A stretch of DNA of 64,000 nt from Flavobacterium luteolum (GTDB lineage Bacteria > Bacteroidota > Bacteroidia > Flavobacteriales > Flavobacteriaceae): the NCBI RefSeq assembly GCF_027111275.1, contig NZ_CP114286.1:2604001-2668000 (forward strand), given 5' to 3'. Below, in pieces: positions 9,524 to 19,606 of this stretch. The notes below the pieces were generated by a model that did no database searches, was not told the DNA's origin, and was given only the letters and a program-made list of their open reading frames with translations. Each line of letters starts with the position of its first letter. Position 1 is the first letter of the stretch. The position numbers and the translations under genes were made by a program.

Positions 9524-9549
9524 AATATTTTTAAAGAGAATTCTTTGTG

Positions 9550-10518
9550 TTAAGAGTGCTGAGCTTTAAAAGCTTTTAATTTCTCTGTTAATTGTGGTAC
9601 GATTTCAAAAGCATCCCCAACTACACCATAATCAGCCACTTTAAAGAAAGGAGCTTCAGGATCGTTATTGATCACTACTTTTACTTTAGAAGAGTTAATA
9701 CCTGCAATGTGTTGGATAGCTCCAGAAATACCGATAGCAATATATAAGTTTGTTGCAACTGGTTTTCCTGTTTGTCCAACGTGCTCGCTATGAGGTCTCC
9801 ATCCTAAATCTGAAACTGGTTTAGAACAAGCCGTTGCAGCACCAAGAACAGCAGCAAGATCTTCTACTAATCCCCAATTTTCTGGACCTTTTAGTCCGCG
9901 TCCGCCAGAAACTACAATATCAGCGTCAGCGATAGAAACTTTTCCAGATACTTTTTCTACAGATTCTACTTTTACACCAAAATCATTGTCTCCAATTGTT
10001 GGATTGAAATCTTCTGCTGCAGCCGCTCCTGCGCTTTCAAAAAGACCATAAGAGTTTTTAGCCAAACCAAGAACTTTTACGTCTGTGCTGATTTCTGTAA
10101 TATTGAAAGCTTTGTTTGAGAAAGCATTTCTTTTTACTTGGAAAGGAGAAGTGCTAACTGGCAACCCAACTACATTTGAAGCGAAACCAGCATTTAAAGC
10201 TACCGCAACTAGTGGAGAAAGGTAAATACTGTCTGTTGTAGAAGAAAGCAATACTACTTTTGTTCCTTCTTTCTCAGCAGCTTGTTTGATAATATCAGCG
10301 TAAGCTTTTGCATTAAAACCAGCTAATTTATCATTGCTTACTTTTAAAACTTTATCAACTCCGTATTTGCCTAATTCGCTCACATCGCTGATGTTTACAG
10401 TTAAAGCTGTAACAGTTGTTCCTAATGATTCAGCTACTTTTTTAGCATAAGAAGCTAATTCGAAAGCAACTTTTTTAAATTTTCCTTCTGCAGATTCTGC
10501 ATATATTAATATTGACAT
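9550..10518 (-). CDS. etfA: Electron transfer flavoprotein alpha subunit
   Basis: 322 aa. FAD-binding signature at the C-terminus (LYIAIGISGAIQHIAG, KVKVVINNDPEAPFF, VADYGVVGD). It forms a heterodimer with EtfB and passes electrons from acyl-CoA dehydrogenases to the quinone pool via ETF:quinone oxidoreductase. It follows etfB with an 83-bp spacer made of degenerate GAGACTGAA/GTTTCAAG words. Confidence 0.95.
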   Translation of the reverse strand: MSILIYAESAEGKFKKVAFELASYAKKVAESLGTTVTALTVNISDVSELGKYGVDKVLKVSNDKLAGFNAKAYADIIKQAAEKEGTKVVLLSSTTDSIYLSPLVAVALNAGFASNVVGLPVSTSPFQVKRNAFSNKAFNITEISTDVKVLGLAKNSYGLFESAGAAAAEDFNPTIGDNDFGVKVESVEKVSGKVSIADADIVVSGGRGLKGPENWGLVEDLAAVLGAATACSKPVSDLGWRPHSEHVGQTGKPVATNLYIAIGISGAIQHIAGINSSKVKVVINNDPEAPFFKVADYGVVGDAFEIVPQLTEKLKAFKAQHS

Positions 10519-10601
10519 AATAATTTTTTGTTTAAAAGTTTAAAGTGTCAGGTTTCAAGTTCATAAACTGAGACTGAAAACCGAGACTGAATACTTGATT
10601 A

Positions 10602-11348
10602 CTAGATTACCTTCGCTTCGTTGTGTAATAAATTGATTAACTCATCTAAATTATCTGCAGAAACTAATTTCACTGCTGATTTTGGAGCTGGTTTTTCAAA
10701 TTTCACTGCTTTTGTATTTACAGCTGCATCAACTGGCTCAAGGATAGTTAAAGCTTTTGTTCTTGCAGTCATAATTCCTCTCATGTTCGGGATACGTAAA
10801 TCTTTTTCCTCAACAAGACCTTTTTGACCTCCAATGATTAATGGAAGAGTAGTGCTTACAGTCTCTTTTCCACCGTCAATTTCACGTACTGCTTTTACAT
10901 TGTTTCCATCAACTGTTAAAGCTGTACAAGAGTTTAAGAAGTTAGAACCTAAAATTCCTGCGATCATTCCAGGAACCATTCCTCCGTTATAATCCAAAGA
11001 TTCTTTTCCAGCTATTACAAGATCATAACCTCCGTTTTTAATAACTTCCGCTAATTGCTTAGCAACAAAAAATCCATCAGTTGGATTTGCATTCACACGA
11101 ATTGCTTCGTTTGCACCAATTGCTAATGCTTTACGCAAAGTTGGTTCAGTATCAGGACCTCCAACGTTTACAACCGTTACATTTGCACCTTGCTGCTCTT
11201 GAAACCAGATAGCGCGTGTAAGACCGAATTCGTCATTAGGGTTAATTACATATTGTACTCCATTAGTGTCAAATTCTGAGTCACCGTTGGTAAAGTTAAT
11301 TTTTGAAGTAGTATCAGGCACATGGCTGATGCAAACTAGTATTTTCAT
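10602..11348 (-). CDS. etfB: Electron transfer flavoprotein beta subunit
   Basis: 248 aa, AMP-binding partner of EtfA. CISHVPDTTSKINF at the N-terminus, and DLVIAGKESLDYNGGMVPGMIAG is the beta-subunit signature. Length is normal. First gene of the pair, divergent from pdhB. Confidence 0.95.
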   Translation of the reverse strand: MKILVCISHVPDTTSKINFTNGDSEFDTNGVQYVINPNDEFGLTRAIWFQEQQGANVTVVNVGGPDTEPTLRKALAIGANEAIRVNANPTDGFFVAKQLAEVIKNGGYDLVIAGKESLDYNGGMVPGMIAGILGSNFLNSCTALTVDGNNVKAVREIDGGKETVSTTLPLIIGGQKGLVEEKDLRIPNMRGIMTARTKALTILEPVDAAVNTKAVKFEKPAPKSAVKLVSADNLDELINLLHNEAKVI

Positions 11349-11848
11349 AAGTATATATTTTGAATTTATAATATGCTTTTACAAATTTAGAATTTAATTT
11401 GGAATAATTATACTATGCATGCATAATATTTTTTAAAACTATTACGATTTCGCAGATTGTTCAGTTTTGAATGATTTTCATCGGAATCTAAAAATAAAAT
11501 AATACTCATTTTGTCTGATTGTTAGGAATTTTGCAATAACGGACAGTTGATGAGCAGATTAATTTTTGTCTGAGAAATACTAATTTTTGGTTTTTTCCGT
11601 TATGATGGATGAATTTGAAGAAAATAAGAATTAAACAAATGAATAAAAGTTTGTCTAAAAAAATCTGGAATAGATTAAGTGTGAATTGTACGTTATTATA
11701 TCGATTTCGTTAATATCACAATAAAGTTTAAAAAGTTAAAACCAGAGAACAGATAGAAGTTCATGCGATTTTAAATTCAATTTTTGCATTTAAGTTATTT
11801 AAAATATTTATTTTTGCTTTTCAGAAAATTCAACATACAATATAAAAT
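11349..11848. other. 500-bp divergent intergenic region (etfB / pdhB)
   Basis: No credible gene. A 24-codon ORF at 11639 has no composition or terminator support. It contains the 12-bp palindrome TATGCATGCATA (11414-11425) close to the etfB start and a plus-strand promoter near its right end. Confidence 0.6.
11783..11816 (+). promoter_or_regulatory. Promoter of pdhB
   Basis: TTTG at 11783-11786 and TATTTTTG at 11809-11816, spacer 22, fit the Bacteroidota consensus and lie 33 bp before the start codon. Confidence 0.55.
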
Positions 11849-12826
11849 ATGAGAACAATACAATTTAGAGAGGCCATTTGTGAAGCAATGAGCGAAGAAA
11901 TGCGTCGCGATGAATCCATATATTTAATGGGAGAAGAGGTTGCAGAATACAATGGAGCTTACAAAGCTTCTAAAGGAATGCTTGCTGAGTTTGGTGAAAA
12001 AAGAGTAATCGATACTCCAATTGCTGAGCTTGGATTTTCAGGAATTGCAGTAGGTTCTGCAATGAACGGAAACCGCCCTATTGTAGAATATATGACATTC
12101 AACTTCTGTTTAGTTGGTATTGATCAAATTATAAATAACGCTGCTAAAATGCGTCAAATGACAGGAGGACAATTTAATGTGCCTATCGTTTTCCGCGGAC
12201 CAACAGCTTCTGCTGGTCAATTAGGAGCTACTCACTCACAAGCTTTAGAAAACTGGTTTGCTAATACTCCAGGTCTTAAAGTTGTTGTTCCTTCAACTCC
12301 TTACGATGCAAAAGGATTATTAAAATCTGCTATTCGTGATAACGATCCAGTTATTTTCATGGAATCTGAGCAAATGTACGGAGACAAAGGTGAAGTGCCA
12401 GACGGAGAATACACAATTCCTCTAGGTGTTGCTGATGTTAAACGTGAAGGAACAGATGTAACTATCGTTTCATTCGGAAAAATCATCAAAGAAGCTTTTA
12501 TCGCTGCTGATGAATTAGCAAAAGAAGGTATTTCTTGTGAGATCATCGATTTAAGAACAGTTCGTCCAATGGACAAAGATGCGATCTTAAAATCGGTTAA
12601 AAAAACAAACCGTTTAGTAATTCTTGAAGAAGCTTGGCCAGTTGCCAGCCTTTCTTCTGAAATCTCTTATATCGTTCAAGAACAAGCATTCGACTTCCTT
12701 GATGCGCCAATTCAACGTATTACAACTGCAGATACTCCTGCACCGTATTCTCCAGTACTGCTTAAAGACTGGTTGCCAAATGCAGGTGATGTAGTAAAAG
12801 CAGTTAAAAAAGTATTATATAAATAA
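11849..12826 (+). CDS. pdhB: Pyruvate dehydrogenase E1 component, beta subunit
   Basis: 325 aa, thiamine-diphosphate-dependent E1 beta chain of the pyruvate dehydrogenase complex. EVAEYNGAYKASKGM, VIDTPIAELGFSGIAVG and GPTASAGQLGATHSQ are conserved E1-beta segments. The C-terminal transketolase domain ends in PYSPVLLKDWLPNAGD. The alpha subunit and E2 are not in the window. Confidence 0.93.
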   Translation: MRTIQFREAICEAMSEEMRRDESIYLMGEEVAEYNGAYKASKGMLAEFGEKRVIDTPIAELGFSGIAVGSAMNGNRPIVEYMTFNFCLVGIDQIINNAAKMRQMTGGQFNVPIVFRGPTASAGQLGATHSQALENWFANTPGLKVVVPSTPYDAKGLLKSAIRDNDPVIFMESEQMYGDKGEVPDGEYTIPLGVADVKREGTDVTIVSFGKIIKEAFIAADELAKEGISCEIIDLRTVRPMDKDAILKSVKKTNRLVILEEAWPVASLSSEISYIVQEQAFDFLDAPIQRITTADTPAPYSPVLLKDWLPNAGDVVKAVKKVLYK

Positions 12827-12847
12827 TACAAATACAAAATACTCATA

Positions 12848-12888
12848 AAACTTCATCAGACAAACATGGATTGGTGAAGTTTTTTTTT
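12848..12888 (+). terminator. Terminator after pdhB
   Basis: AAACTTCA (12848-12855) pairs with TGAAGTTT (12875-12882), followed by a run of eight T. Confidence 0.65.
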
Positions 12889-12896
12889 ACTTTATA

Positions 12897-15398
12897 ATGA
12901 ACAAATTAACTCTACTTCTCTTATATATTGTATTTGCATTTGCGAATGTTGTTACTGCACAAACCAAAGTGAGTGGAGTTGTTTTGGACAAATCGAATCA
13001 GCCAATACCTTTTGCAAATGTAGTTTTTAAAGGTTCTAATATTGGGATTGTTTCAAATGAAGACGGTCGTTTTTATTTAGAATCACCAAATACTTATACC
13101 GCACTTTTGGTTACTTCAGCAGGTTTTTCAGATAAAGAAGTTCCTTTAGATAAAGCAGTTAATTATAATTTCAAAATTGTTTTGTTCGAAGAGCAAGTGC
13201 TTAACGAAGTTGTAATTTATACTGGAAAAACTTCTAAGAAGAATAATCCGGCATTGGATATTTTGAGAAAAATCTGGGAAAGAAAACGTAAAAACGGATT
13301 ATACCTGTTTAATCAATATCAAATGCAGAAGTATGAAAAAGTGGAATTTGACATGAATACTATTGATAGTGCCTTCATGAAGAATAAGCTTTTTAAAGGA
13401 ATGGAGTTTATCTTTAATCACATTGATACTTCCGATGTTACTGGAAAAACCTATTTGCCGATTTTTATCAACGAATCGGTTTATGATGTTTACGGAGATA
13501 ATAAATTAAAAAAGGTAAAAGAAAATCTTACTGGAAATAAAATGTCTGGTTTCAATGGAAATCAGCAGATTTTATCTTTCGTTAAAGACCTTTATTCTGA
13601 CTATAATATTTACGACAATCACCTGAAATTCTTTGATAAGAGTTTTACGAGTCCGCTTTCAAGAACAGGAATCGATGTTTACAATTATGTTTTAAAAGAC
13701 AGTGCTTATATCGATAAGAAATGGTGTTATAATATTGTTTTTTATCCTAGACGTAAAAACGAGTTGACTTTTAAAGGAGACTTTTGGGTAAATGATACCA
13801 CTTTTGCGATCAAGAAAATTAATATGGGTGTGACGAAAAGCGCCAATATTAACTGGGTAAAAGATATTTATATTGAACAGGAATTTGAAGTAGAAAACGA
13901 CTCAGTTTTCCTTTTGACACGTGATTATATGATGTCTGATTTTGCTTTAAATAAAAAAGAAAAATCAAAAGGAGTTTATGGTAAAAGAACCACTTTATAC
14001 CGTAATCATAAATTCAACATTCAGAAACCAGAGAAGTTTTATAAAGAAGAAGTAAATTTTATTGATAATGCCGTTTACGAACGACCGCCTGAGTTTTGGG
14101 AAGAAAATCGTTTTGAAAAACTAAATAAAGATGAGCAGGGTATTTATAAAATGCTTGATACACTGCAGACGGTCAAGCGATTTAAGCAGCTGTATAATCT
14201 GGTCTCTATCTTAGGAAGTGGTTACATCGAATTTAAAAACTTCGATTACGGACCAATATTTTCAACTTTTGGATATAACGAAGTCGAAGGTTTGAGATTG
14301 AGAGTAGGAGGAAGAACCTATTTTGGACCGAATGATCCATGGCGTATTCAGGCCTATACAGCTTACGGATTTGATGATAATAAATTCAAATACGGGGTTT
14401 CTGGAAAATGGATGGTTGACAAGAAAAACCGAGTTATTATTTCTGGAGGAAACAGGCGTGACATCGAGCAAATTGGTGCCAGTTTAACCACTACAAATGA
14501 CGTTCTAGGACGAAGTTTTGCCTCTTCGGCCTTATTTACTACTGGAAGTAATGGGAAATTGACCAATATTAATTTGAGTAACATTTCTGTAGAAATGGAG
14601 CCTAAAAAGAATTTTATTGTCTCGGCAGGACTTTCATATCGAACATTAGAATCGGCATCGAAGACCTTTAGTTTGGATTATTATACAACTTTACCAACTG
14701 CAGCAAATCCAGCAGGAGTTGTCGAAAGCATGGTAAAACAATCTGAGGCTAATATTCAGTTTGAGTTTATGCCAAACAGAAAAACGATCGGTTATGGTGT
14801 AGAAAGGAGTCTGGTTGATAGTCCTTTTAGCCATTTCTTCGTGAATTTCAGTTACGGATTAAAAGGAGTTTTTGATAGTGATTTTGCGTATGAAAAAATT
14901 CAAGTTTTCTATAGACAACCAATTATTATCGGGCCTTTAGGAAGAACAAATATCACAATTGAAACAGGAAAAACGTTTGGTACAATTCCGTTAGGTTTGA
15001 TGAGCGTAATTCCGGGTAACCAGACTTATTTTACAATCGAAAATACATTCAGTAATTTGAATTTCTATGAATTCGTTACAGATCAATATACAACCCTGCA
15101 GTGGAATCATGATTTTGGTGGAAGATTGTTTGCTAGAATTCCATTCATGAGAAAACTGAACTGGAGAGAGTTTATAGGAATTAGAGCTGTTCACGGAACT
15201 ATTTCTGATGCCAATCGTGCCATCAATGCTTCAGGATTGCCTTATAACGCTCCTGAAAAAGTATACTGGGAATATAATGCAGGAATTGGAAATATTTTTA
15301 AAGTATTCCGTCTCGATTTTTCTTGGAGAGGAAATTATCTAGATATGCCAGACGCGCACAAATTTGCAATTAAAGGATCTTTCGGGTTTTATTTCTAG
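12897..15398 (+). CDS. DUF5686 outer-membrane protein with CarboxypepD_reg-like N-terminus
   Basis: 833 aa with signal peptide (cleavage near VVTAQ). Residues about 22-100 form a carboxypeptidase-regulatory-like beta domain (SGVVLDKSNQPIPFANVVFKG). The remainder matches the DUF5686 family and ends as a beta-barrel (GSFGFYF). Function of the family is unknown; it is abundant in Bacteroidota envelopes. It follows the pdhB terminator closely, so it probably has its own weak promoter there or is reached by read-through. Confidence 0.8.
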   Translation: MNKLTLLLLYIVFAFANVVTAQTKVSGVVLDKSNQPIPFANVVFKGSNIGIVSNEDGRFYLESPNTYTALLVTSAGFSDKEVPLDKAVNYNFKIVLFEEQVLNEVVIYTGKTSKKNNPALDILRKIWERKRKNGLYLFNQYQMQKYEKVEFDMNTIDSAFMKNKLFKGMEFIFNHIDTSDVTGKTYLPIFINESVYDVYGDNKLKKVKENLTGNKMSGFNGNQQILSFVKDLYSDYNIYDNHLKFFDKSFTSPLSRTGIDVYNYVLKDSAYIDKKWCYNIVFYPRRKNELTFKGDFWVNDTTFAIKKINMGVTKSANINWVKDIYIEQEFEVENDSVFLLTRDYMMSDFALNKKEKSKGVYGKRTTLYRNHKFNIQKPEKFYKEEVNFIDNAVYERPPEFWEENRFEKLNKDEQGIYKMLDTLQTVKRFKQLYNLVSILGSGYIEFKNFDYGPIFSTFGYNEVEGLRLRVGGRTYFGPNDPWRIQAYTAYGFDDNKFKYGVSGKWMVDKKNRVIISGGNRRDIEQIGASLTTTNDVLGRSFASSALFTTGSNGKLTNINLSNISVEMEPKKNFIVSAGLSYRTLESASKTFSLDYYTTLPTAANPAGVVESMVKQSEANIQFEFMPNRKTIGYGVERSLVDSPFSHFFVNFSYGLKGVFDSDFAYEKIQVFYRQPIIIGPLGRTNITIETGKTFGTIPLGLMSVIPGNQTYFTIENTFSNLNFYEFVTDQYTTLQWNHDFGGRLFARIPFMRKLNWREFIGIRAVHGTISDANRAINASGLPYNAPEKVYWEYNAGIGNIFKVFRLDFSWRGNYLDMPDAHKFAIKGSFGFYF

Positions 15399-15428
15399 TT
15401 TTGTAAAGGTGCAAAGGCTCAAAGTTAC

Positions 15429-15464
15429 AAAGTCGCAAAGGTTTAAAATCTTTGCGACTTTTTT
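15429..15464 (+). terminator. Terminator after the DUF5686 gene, embedded in GCAAAGG words
   Basis: AAAGTCGCAAAG/CTTTGCGACTTT, 12-bp stem, 9-nt loop, T run. The preceding bases (15405-15440) are repeated CAAAGG-type words, so the terminator appears to have been made from the word repeat. Confidence 0.8.
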
Positions 15465-15550
15465 GTGTTTAAATATTTTGTCTCGCGCAGATAAGGCAGA
15501 CTTAATATTCTTTAAAAATTTTAATTTATCTGTTAGATCTACGTGAAAAA

Positions 15551-15580
15551 AACTTAGCGACTTCGCGTCTTTGCGAGAAC
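15551..15580. repeat. Flavobacterial spacer repeat (TTAGCGACTTCGCGTCTTTGC type)
   Basis: Thirty bases made of GCGACTT/GCGTCTTTGCGAG words, a variant of the GCAAAG theme at 15405-15460. From memory such strings recur in Flavobacterium spacers; a genome search is needed. Confidence 0.45.
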
Positions 15581-15625
15581 TAATTTCATTTTCTTATTTT
15601 TGATTTACTTTCGAAATCCAAAACC

Positions 15626-16225
15626 ATGCAAGAAGCCATCGATTTTTTAACCAATAAAAATCCAATATTTCTAGAAATTATTGAAAAATACGGATTGCCT
15701 CCAATTCCGAGACGTCCTCCTGGATTTGAAACTTTAGTTTTATTAATACTTGAACAGCAAGTTTCTATCGATTCGGCGAAAGCCACATTTTTAAAAATCA
15801 AAGCTTACAAAACTTGCAATCCCGAAAATATGGCTGTTTTGACTGATGAGGAATTTAGAAATTTGGGGGTAAGTCGCCAGAAAACAAAATACATTAAGAT
15901 TTTAGCGGAAGCGATTTTAAACAAAGAATTAGATATTGAAAGTTTAGCTTCAAAACCAGCAAAACAAGTTCGTGAAGAACTCATTAAACTAAAAGGAATC
16001 GGCAATTGGACAATTGATATTTATCTGATGTTTTGTTTGGAAGAACCCGATTTAATTCCGCTTGGCGATATAGCAGTGATAAATACGATCAAAGAATTGC
16101 TGGATATTCATGACAAACAAGAAATGGAAATTCACGCAGAACAGTGGAGTCCGTATCGATCTTATGCGACCTATTTGCTATGGCATTATTACCTGAAGAA
16201 AAGAAATCGAACAATTACCTATTAA
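15626..16225 (+). CDS. DNA-3-methyladenine glycosylase, HhH-GPD (AlkA-like)
   Basis: 199 aa base-excision repair glycosylase. Helix-hairpin-helix KLKGIGNWTIDIYLM at about 121-135, then PLGDIAV with the catalytic Asp at 148. It lacks the N-terminal domain of E. coli AlkA, like the short bacterial members. No iron-sulfur cysteines at the C-terminus, which separates it from EndoIII/MutY. Confidence 0.88.
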   Translation: MQEAIDFLTNKNPIFLEIIEKYGLPPIPRRPPGFETLVLLILEQQVSIDSAKATFLKIKAYKTCNPENMAVLTDEEFRNLGVSRQKTKYIKILAEAILNKELDIESLASKPAKQVREELIKLKGIGNWTIDIYLMFCLEEPDLIPLGDIAVINTIKELLDIHDKQEMEIHAEQWSPYRSYATYLLWHYYLKKRNRTITY

Positions 16226-16272
16226 ATGCTTGTTTTTTAAACTTTAATGCACATAATTTAACCTTGTTTTTT

Positions 16273-16303
16273 ATTGTAAAACTAGATTCTTTAGTTATTT
16301 TTG
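16273..16303 (+). promoter_or_regulatory. Promoter of ppa
   Basis: ATTG (16273-16276), 19-bp spacer, TATTTTTG (16296-16303), 33 bp before the start. Confidence 0.5.
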
Positions 16304-16336
16304 CAACCGAAATTATAGAAACAATAAAAAACGAAA

Positions 16337-16867
16337 ATGACCGCAGACAAATTAACGACTTTCGATGTGTTAATCGAAATACCACGAGGAAGCAGAAATA
16401 AATACGAGTACGATTTTGAAATTAAAAGAATGCGTTTTGACAGAATGTTATTCTCTTCAATGATGTACCCAGCAGATTACGGATTTATTCCAGAAACTTT
16501 AGCTTTAGATGGTGATCCTCTTGACGTATTAGTTTTGGTAAACGAACCAACTTTCCCTGGATGTGTTATGGAAGTGAAGCCAATTGGTGTATTCCACATG
16601 GCAGATGATAAAGGACCAGACGAGAAAATTATTTGCGTACCAGTTTCAGATCCAATCTGGAATTCATTAAACGATCTTTCTGATATTAATCCTCACTTAG
16701 TAAAAGAAATCGAGCACTTTTTCCAAGTTTACAAAGATCTTGAAAACAAAAAAGTAGATGTAGAAGGATGGGGAGACGTAAAAGAGGCTTACGACATTAT
16801 CGCTGAGTGTACAAAACGTTTTGATGACATTGAAAATAAACCAGAGGGATTATTTAGCATTAAATAA
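16337..16867 (+). CDS. ppa: Inorganic pyrophosphatase, family I (soluble)
   Basis: 176 aa. DGDPLDVLVL carries the metal-binding aspartates, and PADYGFIPETLALDGD is the signature. Hydrolyses PPi from biosynthesis, including the PPi released by MetK and by sulfate adenylylation encoded further on. It is followed by a terminator and then by the membrane pyrophosphatase. Confidence 0.96.
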   Translation: MTADKLTTFDVLIEIPRGSRNKYEYDFEIKRMRFDRMLFSSMMYPADYGFIPETLALDGDPLDVLVLVNEPTFPGCVMEVKPIGVFHMADDKGPDEKIICVPVSDPIWNSLNDLSDINPHLVKEIEHFFQVYKDLENKKVDVEGWGDVKEAYDIIAECTKRFDDIENKPEGLFSIK

Positions 16868-16890
16868 TTTTAACCTTATTCTATTATAAA

Positions 16891-16925
16891 AAAAGCAATA
16901 CTACCGTCAGGAGTATTGCTTTTTT
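16891..16925 (+). terminator. Terminator between ppa and hppA
   Basis: AAAAGCAATACT/AGTATTGCTTTT, 12-bp stem with 9-nt loop and T tail. Confidence 0.88.
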
Positions 16926-16980
16926 GTTTAAATTCGTTTCAGTTAGATTGTTGACTATTAACCAAAACCATTAATATATT

Positions 16981-19524
16981 ATGAATGCATTTATGATTTA
17001 CCTGCCAATTATAATGGCAGTTTTAGGATTACTTTTCATGGGAATAAAAAGGACTTGGGTTTTAAAACAAGACGCTGGAGACGGTAAGATGAAAGAGATT
17101 TCAGATTACATCTACGAAGGGGCCTTAGCCTTTCTAAAAGCCGAATATAAACTATTAACCATCTTTGTAATTATTGCCAGTTTAGCTTTGGCAGGAATTA
17201 CTTTTATTCCAGGAGTAAAGACACATTTATTAATCGTAATAGCATTTATTTTTGGTGCATTCTTTTCTGCTTTAGCAGGAAATATGGGAATGAAAATCGC
17301 AACAAAAACAAACGTTAGAACTACACAGGCGGCTCGTACAAGTTTACCGCAAGCTCTAAAAGTTTCTTTTGGCGGTGGAACTGTAATGGGATTAGGCGTT
17401 GCCGGATTAGCCGTTTTAGGGTTAACATCATTTTTTATAATTTTCTTTCATTTATTCTCTGGCGGAGTTTGGAAAGATACCGATACAATGACAGTTGTTT
17501 TAGAGACATTAGCGGGATTTTCACTTGGTGCAGAATCAATCGCTTTGTTTGCTAGAGTTGGAGGTGGAATCTACACAAAAGCAGCCGATGTTGGAGCTGA
17601 TTTAGTTGGTAAAGTTGAAGCTGGAATTCCAGAAGATGATCCACGTAATCCTGCTACAATTGCAGATAACGTAGGAGATAACGTAGGAGACGTTGCAGGT
17701 ATGGGTGCCGATTTATTTGGTTCTTATGTAGCAACTGTGTTGGCTGCGATGGTTCTTGGAAACTATGTAATAAAAGATATGGGGGGAAGTATCAATGACG
17801 CTTTTGGCGGAATTGGACCAATTTTACTTCCAATGGCAATTGCCGGATTTGGAATCTTATTTTCTATCATCGGAACAACTTTAGTAAAAATATCAGATGA
17901 CAATGCTAAAGAAGCACAAGTGCAGAAAGCATTAAATATAGGGAACTGGGTTTCTATTGTTTTAACAGCTGTGGCTTGTTTCTTCTTAGTACAGCACATG
18001 CTTCCAGAAACAATGCAAATGACTTTCTTTGGAGAAGGTTCTAAAGCGATTTCATCAATGCGTGTTTTCTATGCTACATTGGTCGGATTAGTTGTAGGTG
18101 GTGCTATTTCATCAGTAACAGAATATTACACAGGATTAGGAACAAAACCAGTTATGGCAATTGTTCAAAAATCATCTACAGGAGCGGGAACAAACGTAAT
18201 TGCAGGTTTGGCAACCGGAATGATTTCCACTTTTCCAACCGTATTATTGTTCGCGGTTGCAATTTGGATTTCGTATGCTTTAGCAGGATTTTATGGAGTA
18301 GCTTTAGCAGCTTCTGCAATGATGGCTACAACAGCAATGCAATTGGCAATTGACGCTTTTGGACCTATCTCTGATAACGCTGGTGGAATCGCCGAAATGA
18401 GCGAATTGCCAAAAGAAGTTCGTACTAGAACTGATATTTTAGATTCAGTTGGAAATACAACTGCTGCAACTGGAAAAGGATTTGCAATTGCTTCTGCAGC
18501 CTTAACTTCATTGGCTTTATTTGCTGCGTATGTAACTTTTACAGGAATCGACGGAATTAATATTTTTAAAGCGCCAGTTTTAGCGATGTTATTTGTCGGC
18601 GGAATGATTCCGGTAGTTTTCTCTGCTTTGGCAATGAATTCTGTTGGAAAAGCAGCAATGGATATGGTATACGAAGTTCGTCGTCAGTTCAAAGAAATTC
18701 CTGGAATTATGGAAGGAACAGGAAAACCAGAATACGGAAAATGTGTTGAGATCTCTACAAAAGCTGCCTTAAGAGAAATGATGCTTCCAGGGATTTTAAC
18801 GATTGGTTTTCCAATTTTAATTGTTCTTTTAGGAAAACTAGTTTACTCAGACAACAATCAGTTAATTGCTGAAATGTTAGGTGGATATATGGCAGGAGTT
18901 ACTGTTTCTGGAGTTCTTTGGGCAGTTTTTCAAAACAATGCTGGAGGTGCTTGGGATAATGCTAAGAAATCTTTTGAGGCAGGAGTTATGATCAATGGAG
19001 AAATGACTTATAAAGGTTCTGATGCGCACAAAGCAGCAGTTACTGGAGATACAGTTGGAGATCCGTTTAAAGATACTTCTGGACCATCAATGAATATTTT
19101 AATCAAATTAACTTGCTTGATTGGATTGGTAATCGCGCCAATTTTAGGAGAAGGTCACGCGCCATCAGACATTGCAGGAAAAGCTTCTTGCTGTGCTAAA
19201 ACAGAAATGCATGCAGGAATGTCTAAATGTGGCGATATGTCTGGAATGACAAAAGAAGAATGTATTAAAATGTGTAAAGAAAAAGGTTGTTCTGAGGAAG
19301 AAACGGCAAAATGTTTAGCGCACTTTGATAAAACTGGAAAATATCAAAAAACAGATTGTTTTGATACTAGCAAATATGAGAAACAATCGGTTCGTGTTGA
19401 AGTAAAAAATATAAACGGTAAAACCACTGGAACTGTTACTAAAACAGTAGATGGAAAAACAACAACCGAAGTTTTTGAAGGAACTGAAGAAGAAGTTCTG
19501 GCAAAAGTTGAAGCTGCGAAATAA
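16981..19524 (+). CDS. hppA: Membrane-bound ion-translocating pyrophosphatase with Cys-rich C-terminal extension
   Basis: 847 aa. Residues 1-723 are a complete 16-helix membrane pyrophosphatase ([19 protein letters not shown] substrate loop; [15 protein letters not shown] near the end). [10 protein letters not shown] has Ala at the position that is Lys in potassium-independent enzymes, so I infer a K+-dependent form; H+ versus Na+ pumping cannot be decided. Residues 724-847 are an extra soluble tail with eight cysteines (about 737, 738, 750, 761, 765, 770, 778, 793), rich in Met and Lys, followed by a [19 protein letters not shown] beta-rich end. In known structures the C-terminus faces the periplasm. 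Confidence 0.92.
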   Translation: MNAFMIYLPIIMAVLGLLFMGIKRTWVLKQDAGDGKMKEISDYIYEGALAFLKAEYKLLTIFVIIASLALAGITFIPGVKTHLLIVIAFIFGAFFSALAGNMGMKIATKTNVRTTQAARTSLPQALKVSFGGGTVMGLGVAGLAVLGLTSFFIIFFHLFSGGVWKDTDTMTVVLETLAGFSLGAESIALFARVGGGIYTKAADVGADLVGKVEAGIPEDDPRNPATIADNVGDNVGDVAGMGADLFGSYVATVLAAMVLGNYVIKDMGGSINDAFGGIGPILLPMAIAGFGILFSIIGTTLVKISDDNAKEAQVQKALNIGNWVSIVLTAVACFFLVQHMLPETMQMTFFGEGSKAISSMRVFYATLVGLVVGGAISSVTEYYTGLGTKPVMAIVQKSSTGAGTNVIAGLATGMISTFPTVLLFAVAIWISYALAGFYGVALAASAMMATTAMQLAIDAFGPISDNAGGIAEMSELPKEVRTRTDILDSVGNTTAATGKGFAIASAALTSLALFAAYVTFTGIDGINIFKAPVLAMLFVGGMIPVVFSALAMNSVGKAAMDMVYEVRRQFKEIPGIMEGTGKPEYGKCVEISTKAALREMMLPGILTIGFPILIVLLGKLVYSDNNQLIAEMLGGYMAGVTVSGVLWAVFQNNAGGAWDNAKKSFEAGVMINGEMTYKGSDAHKAAVTGDTVGDPFKDTSGPSMNILIKLTCLIGLVIAPILGEGHAPSDIAGKASCCAKTEMHAGMSKCGDMSGMTKEECIKMCKEKGCSEEETAKCLAHFDKTGKYQKTDCFDTSKYEKQSVRVEVKNINGKTTGTVTKTVDGKTTTEVFEGTEEEVLAKVEAAK

Positions 19525-19551
19525 CAACTTTGACAAGTTTCTTAAAATAGA

Positions 19552-19585
19552 AAAAGCCTCTAAAAATATTTTTAGAGGCTTTTTT
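19552..19585 (+). terminator. Convergent terminator hppA / deoxynucleoside kinase
   Basis: AAAAGCCTCTAAAAATA/TTTTTAGAGGCTTTT stem flanked by A and T tracts. Confidence 0.88.
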
Positions 19586-19606
19586 ATATTCTGTAACAAT
19601 TTGTTT

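Noticed and set aside
11639..11713. 24-codon ORF beginning MNKSLSKK in the etfB/pdhB spacer
   Set aside because: Starts like leader peptide 4, but has no Met/Cys enrichment and no terminator follows.
15399..15625. Possible insertion-sequence remnant between the DUF5686 and glycosylase genes
   Set aside because: Only word repeats and a terminator are present; no transposase fragment or terminal repeats.
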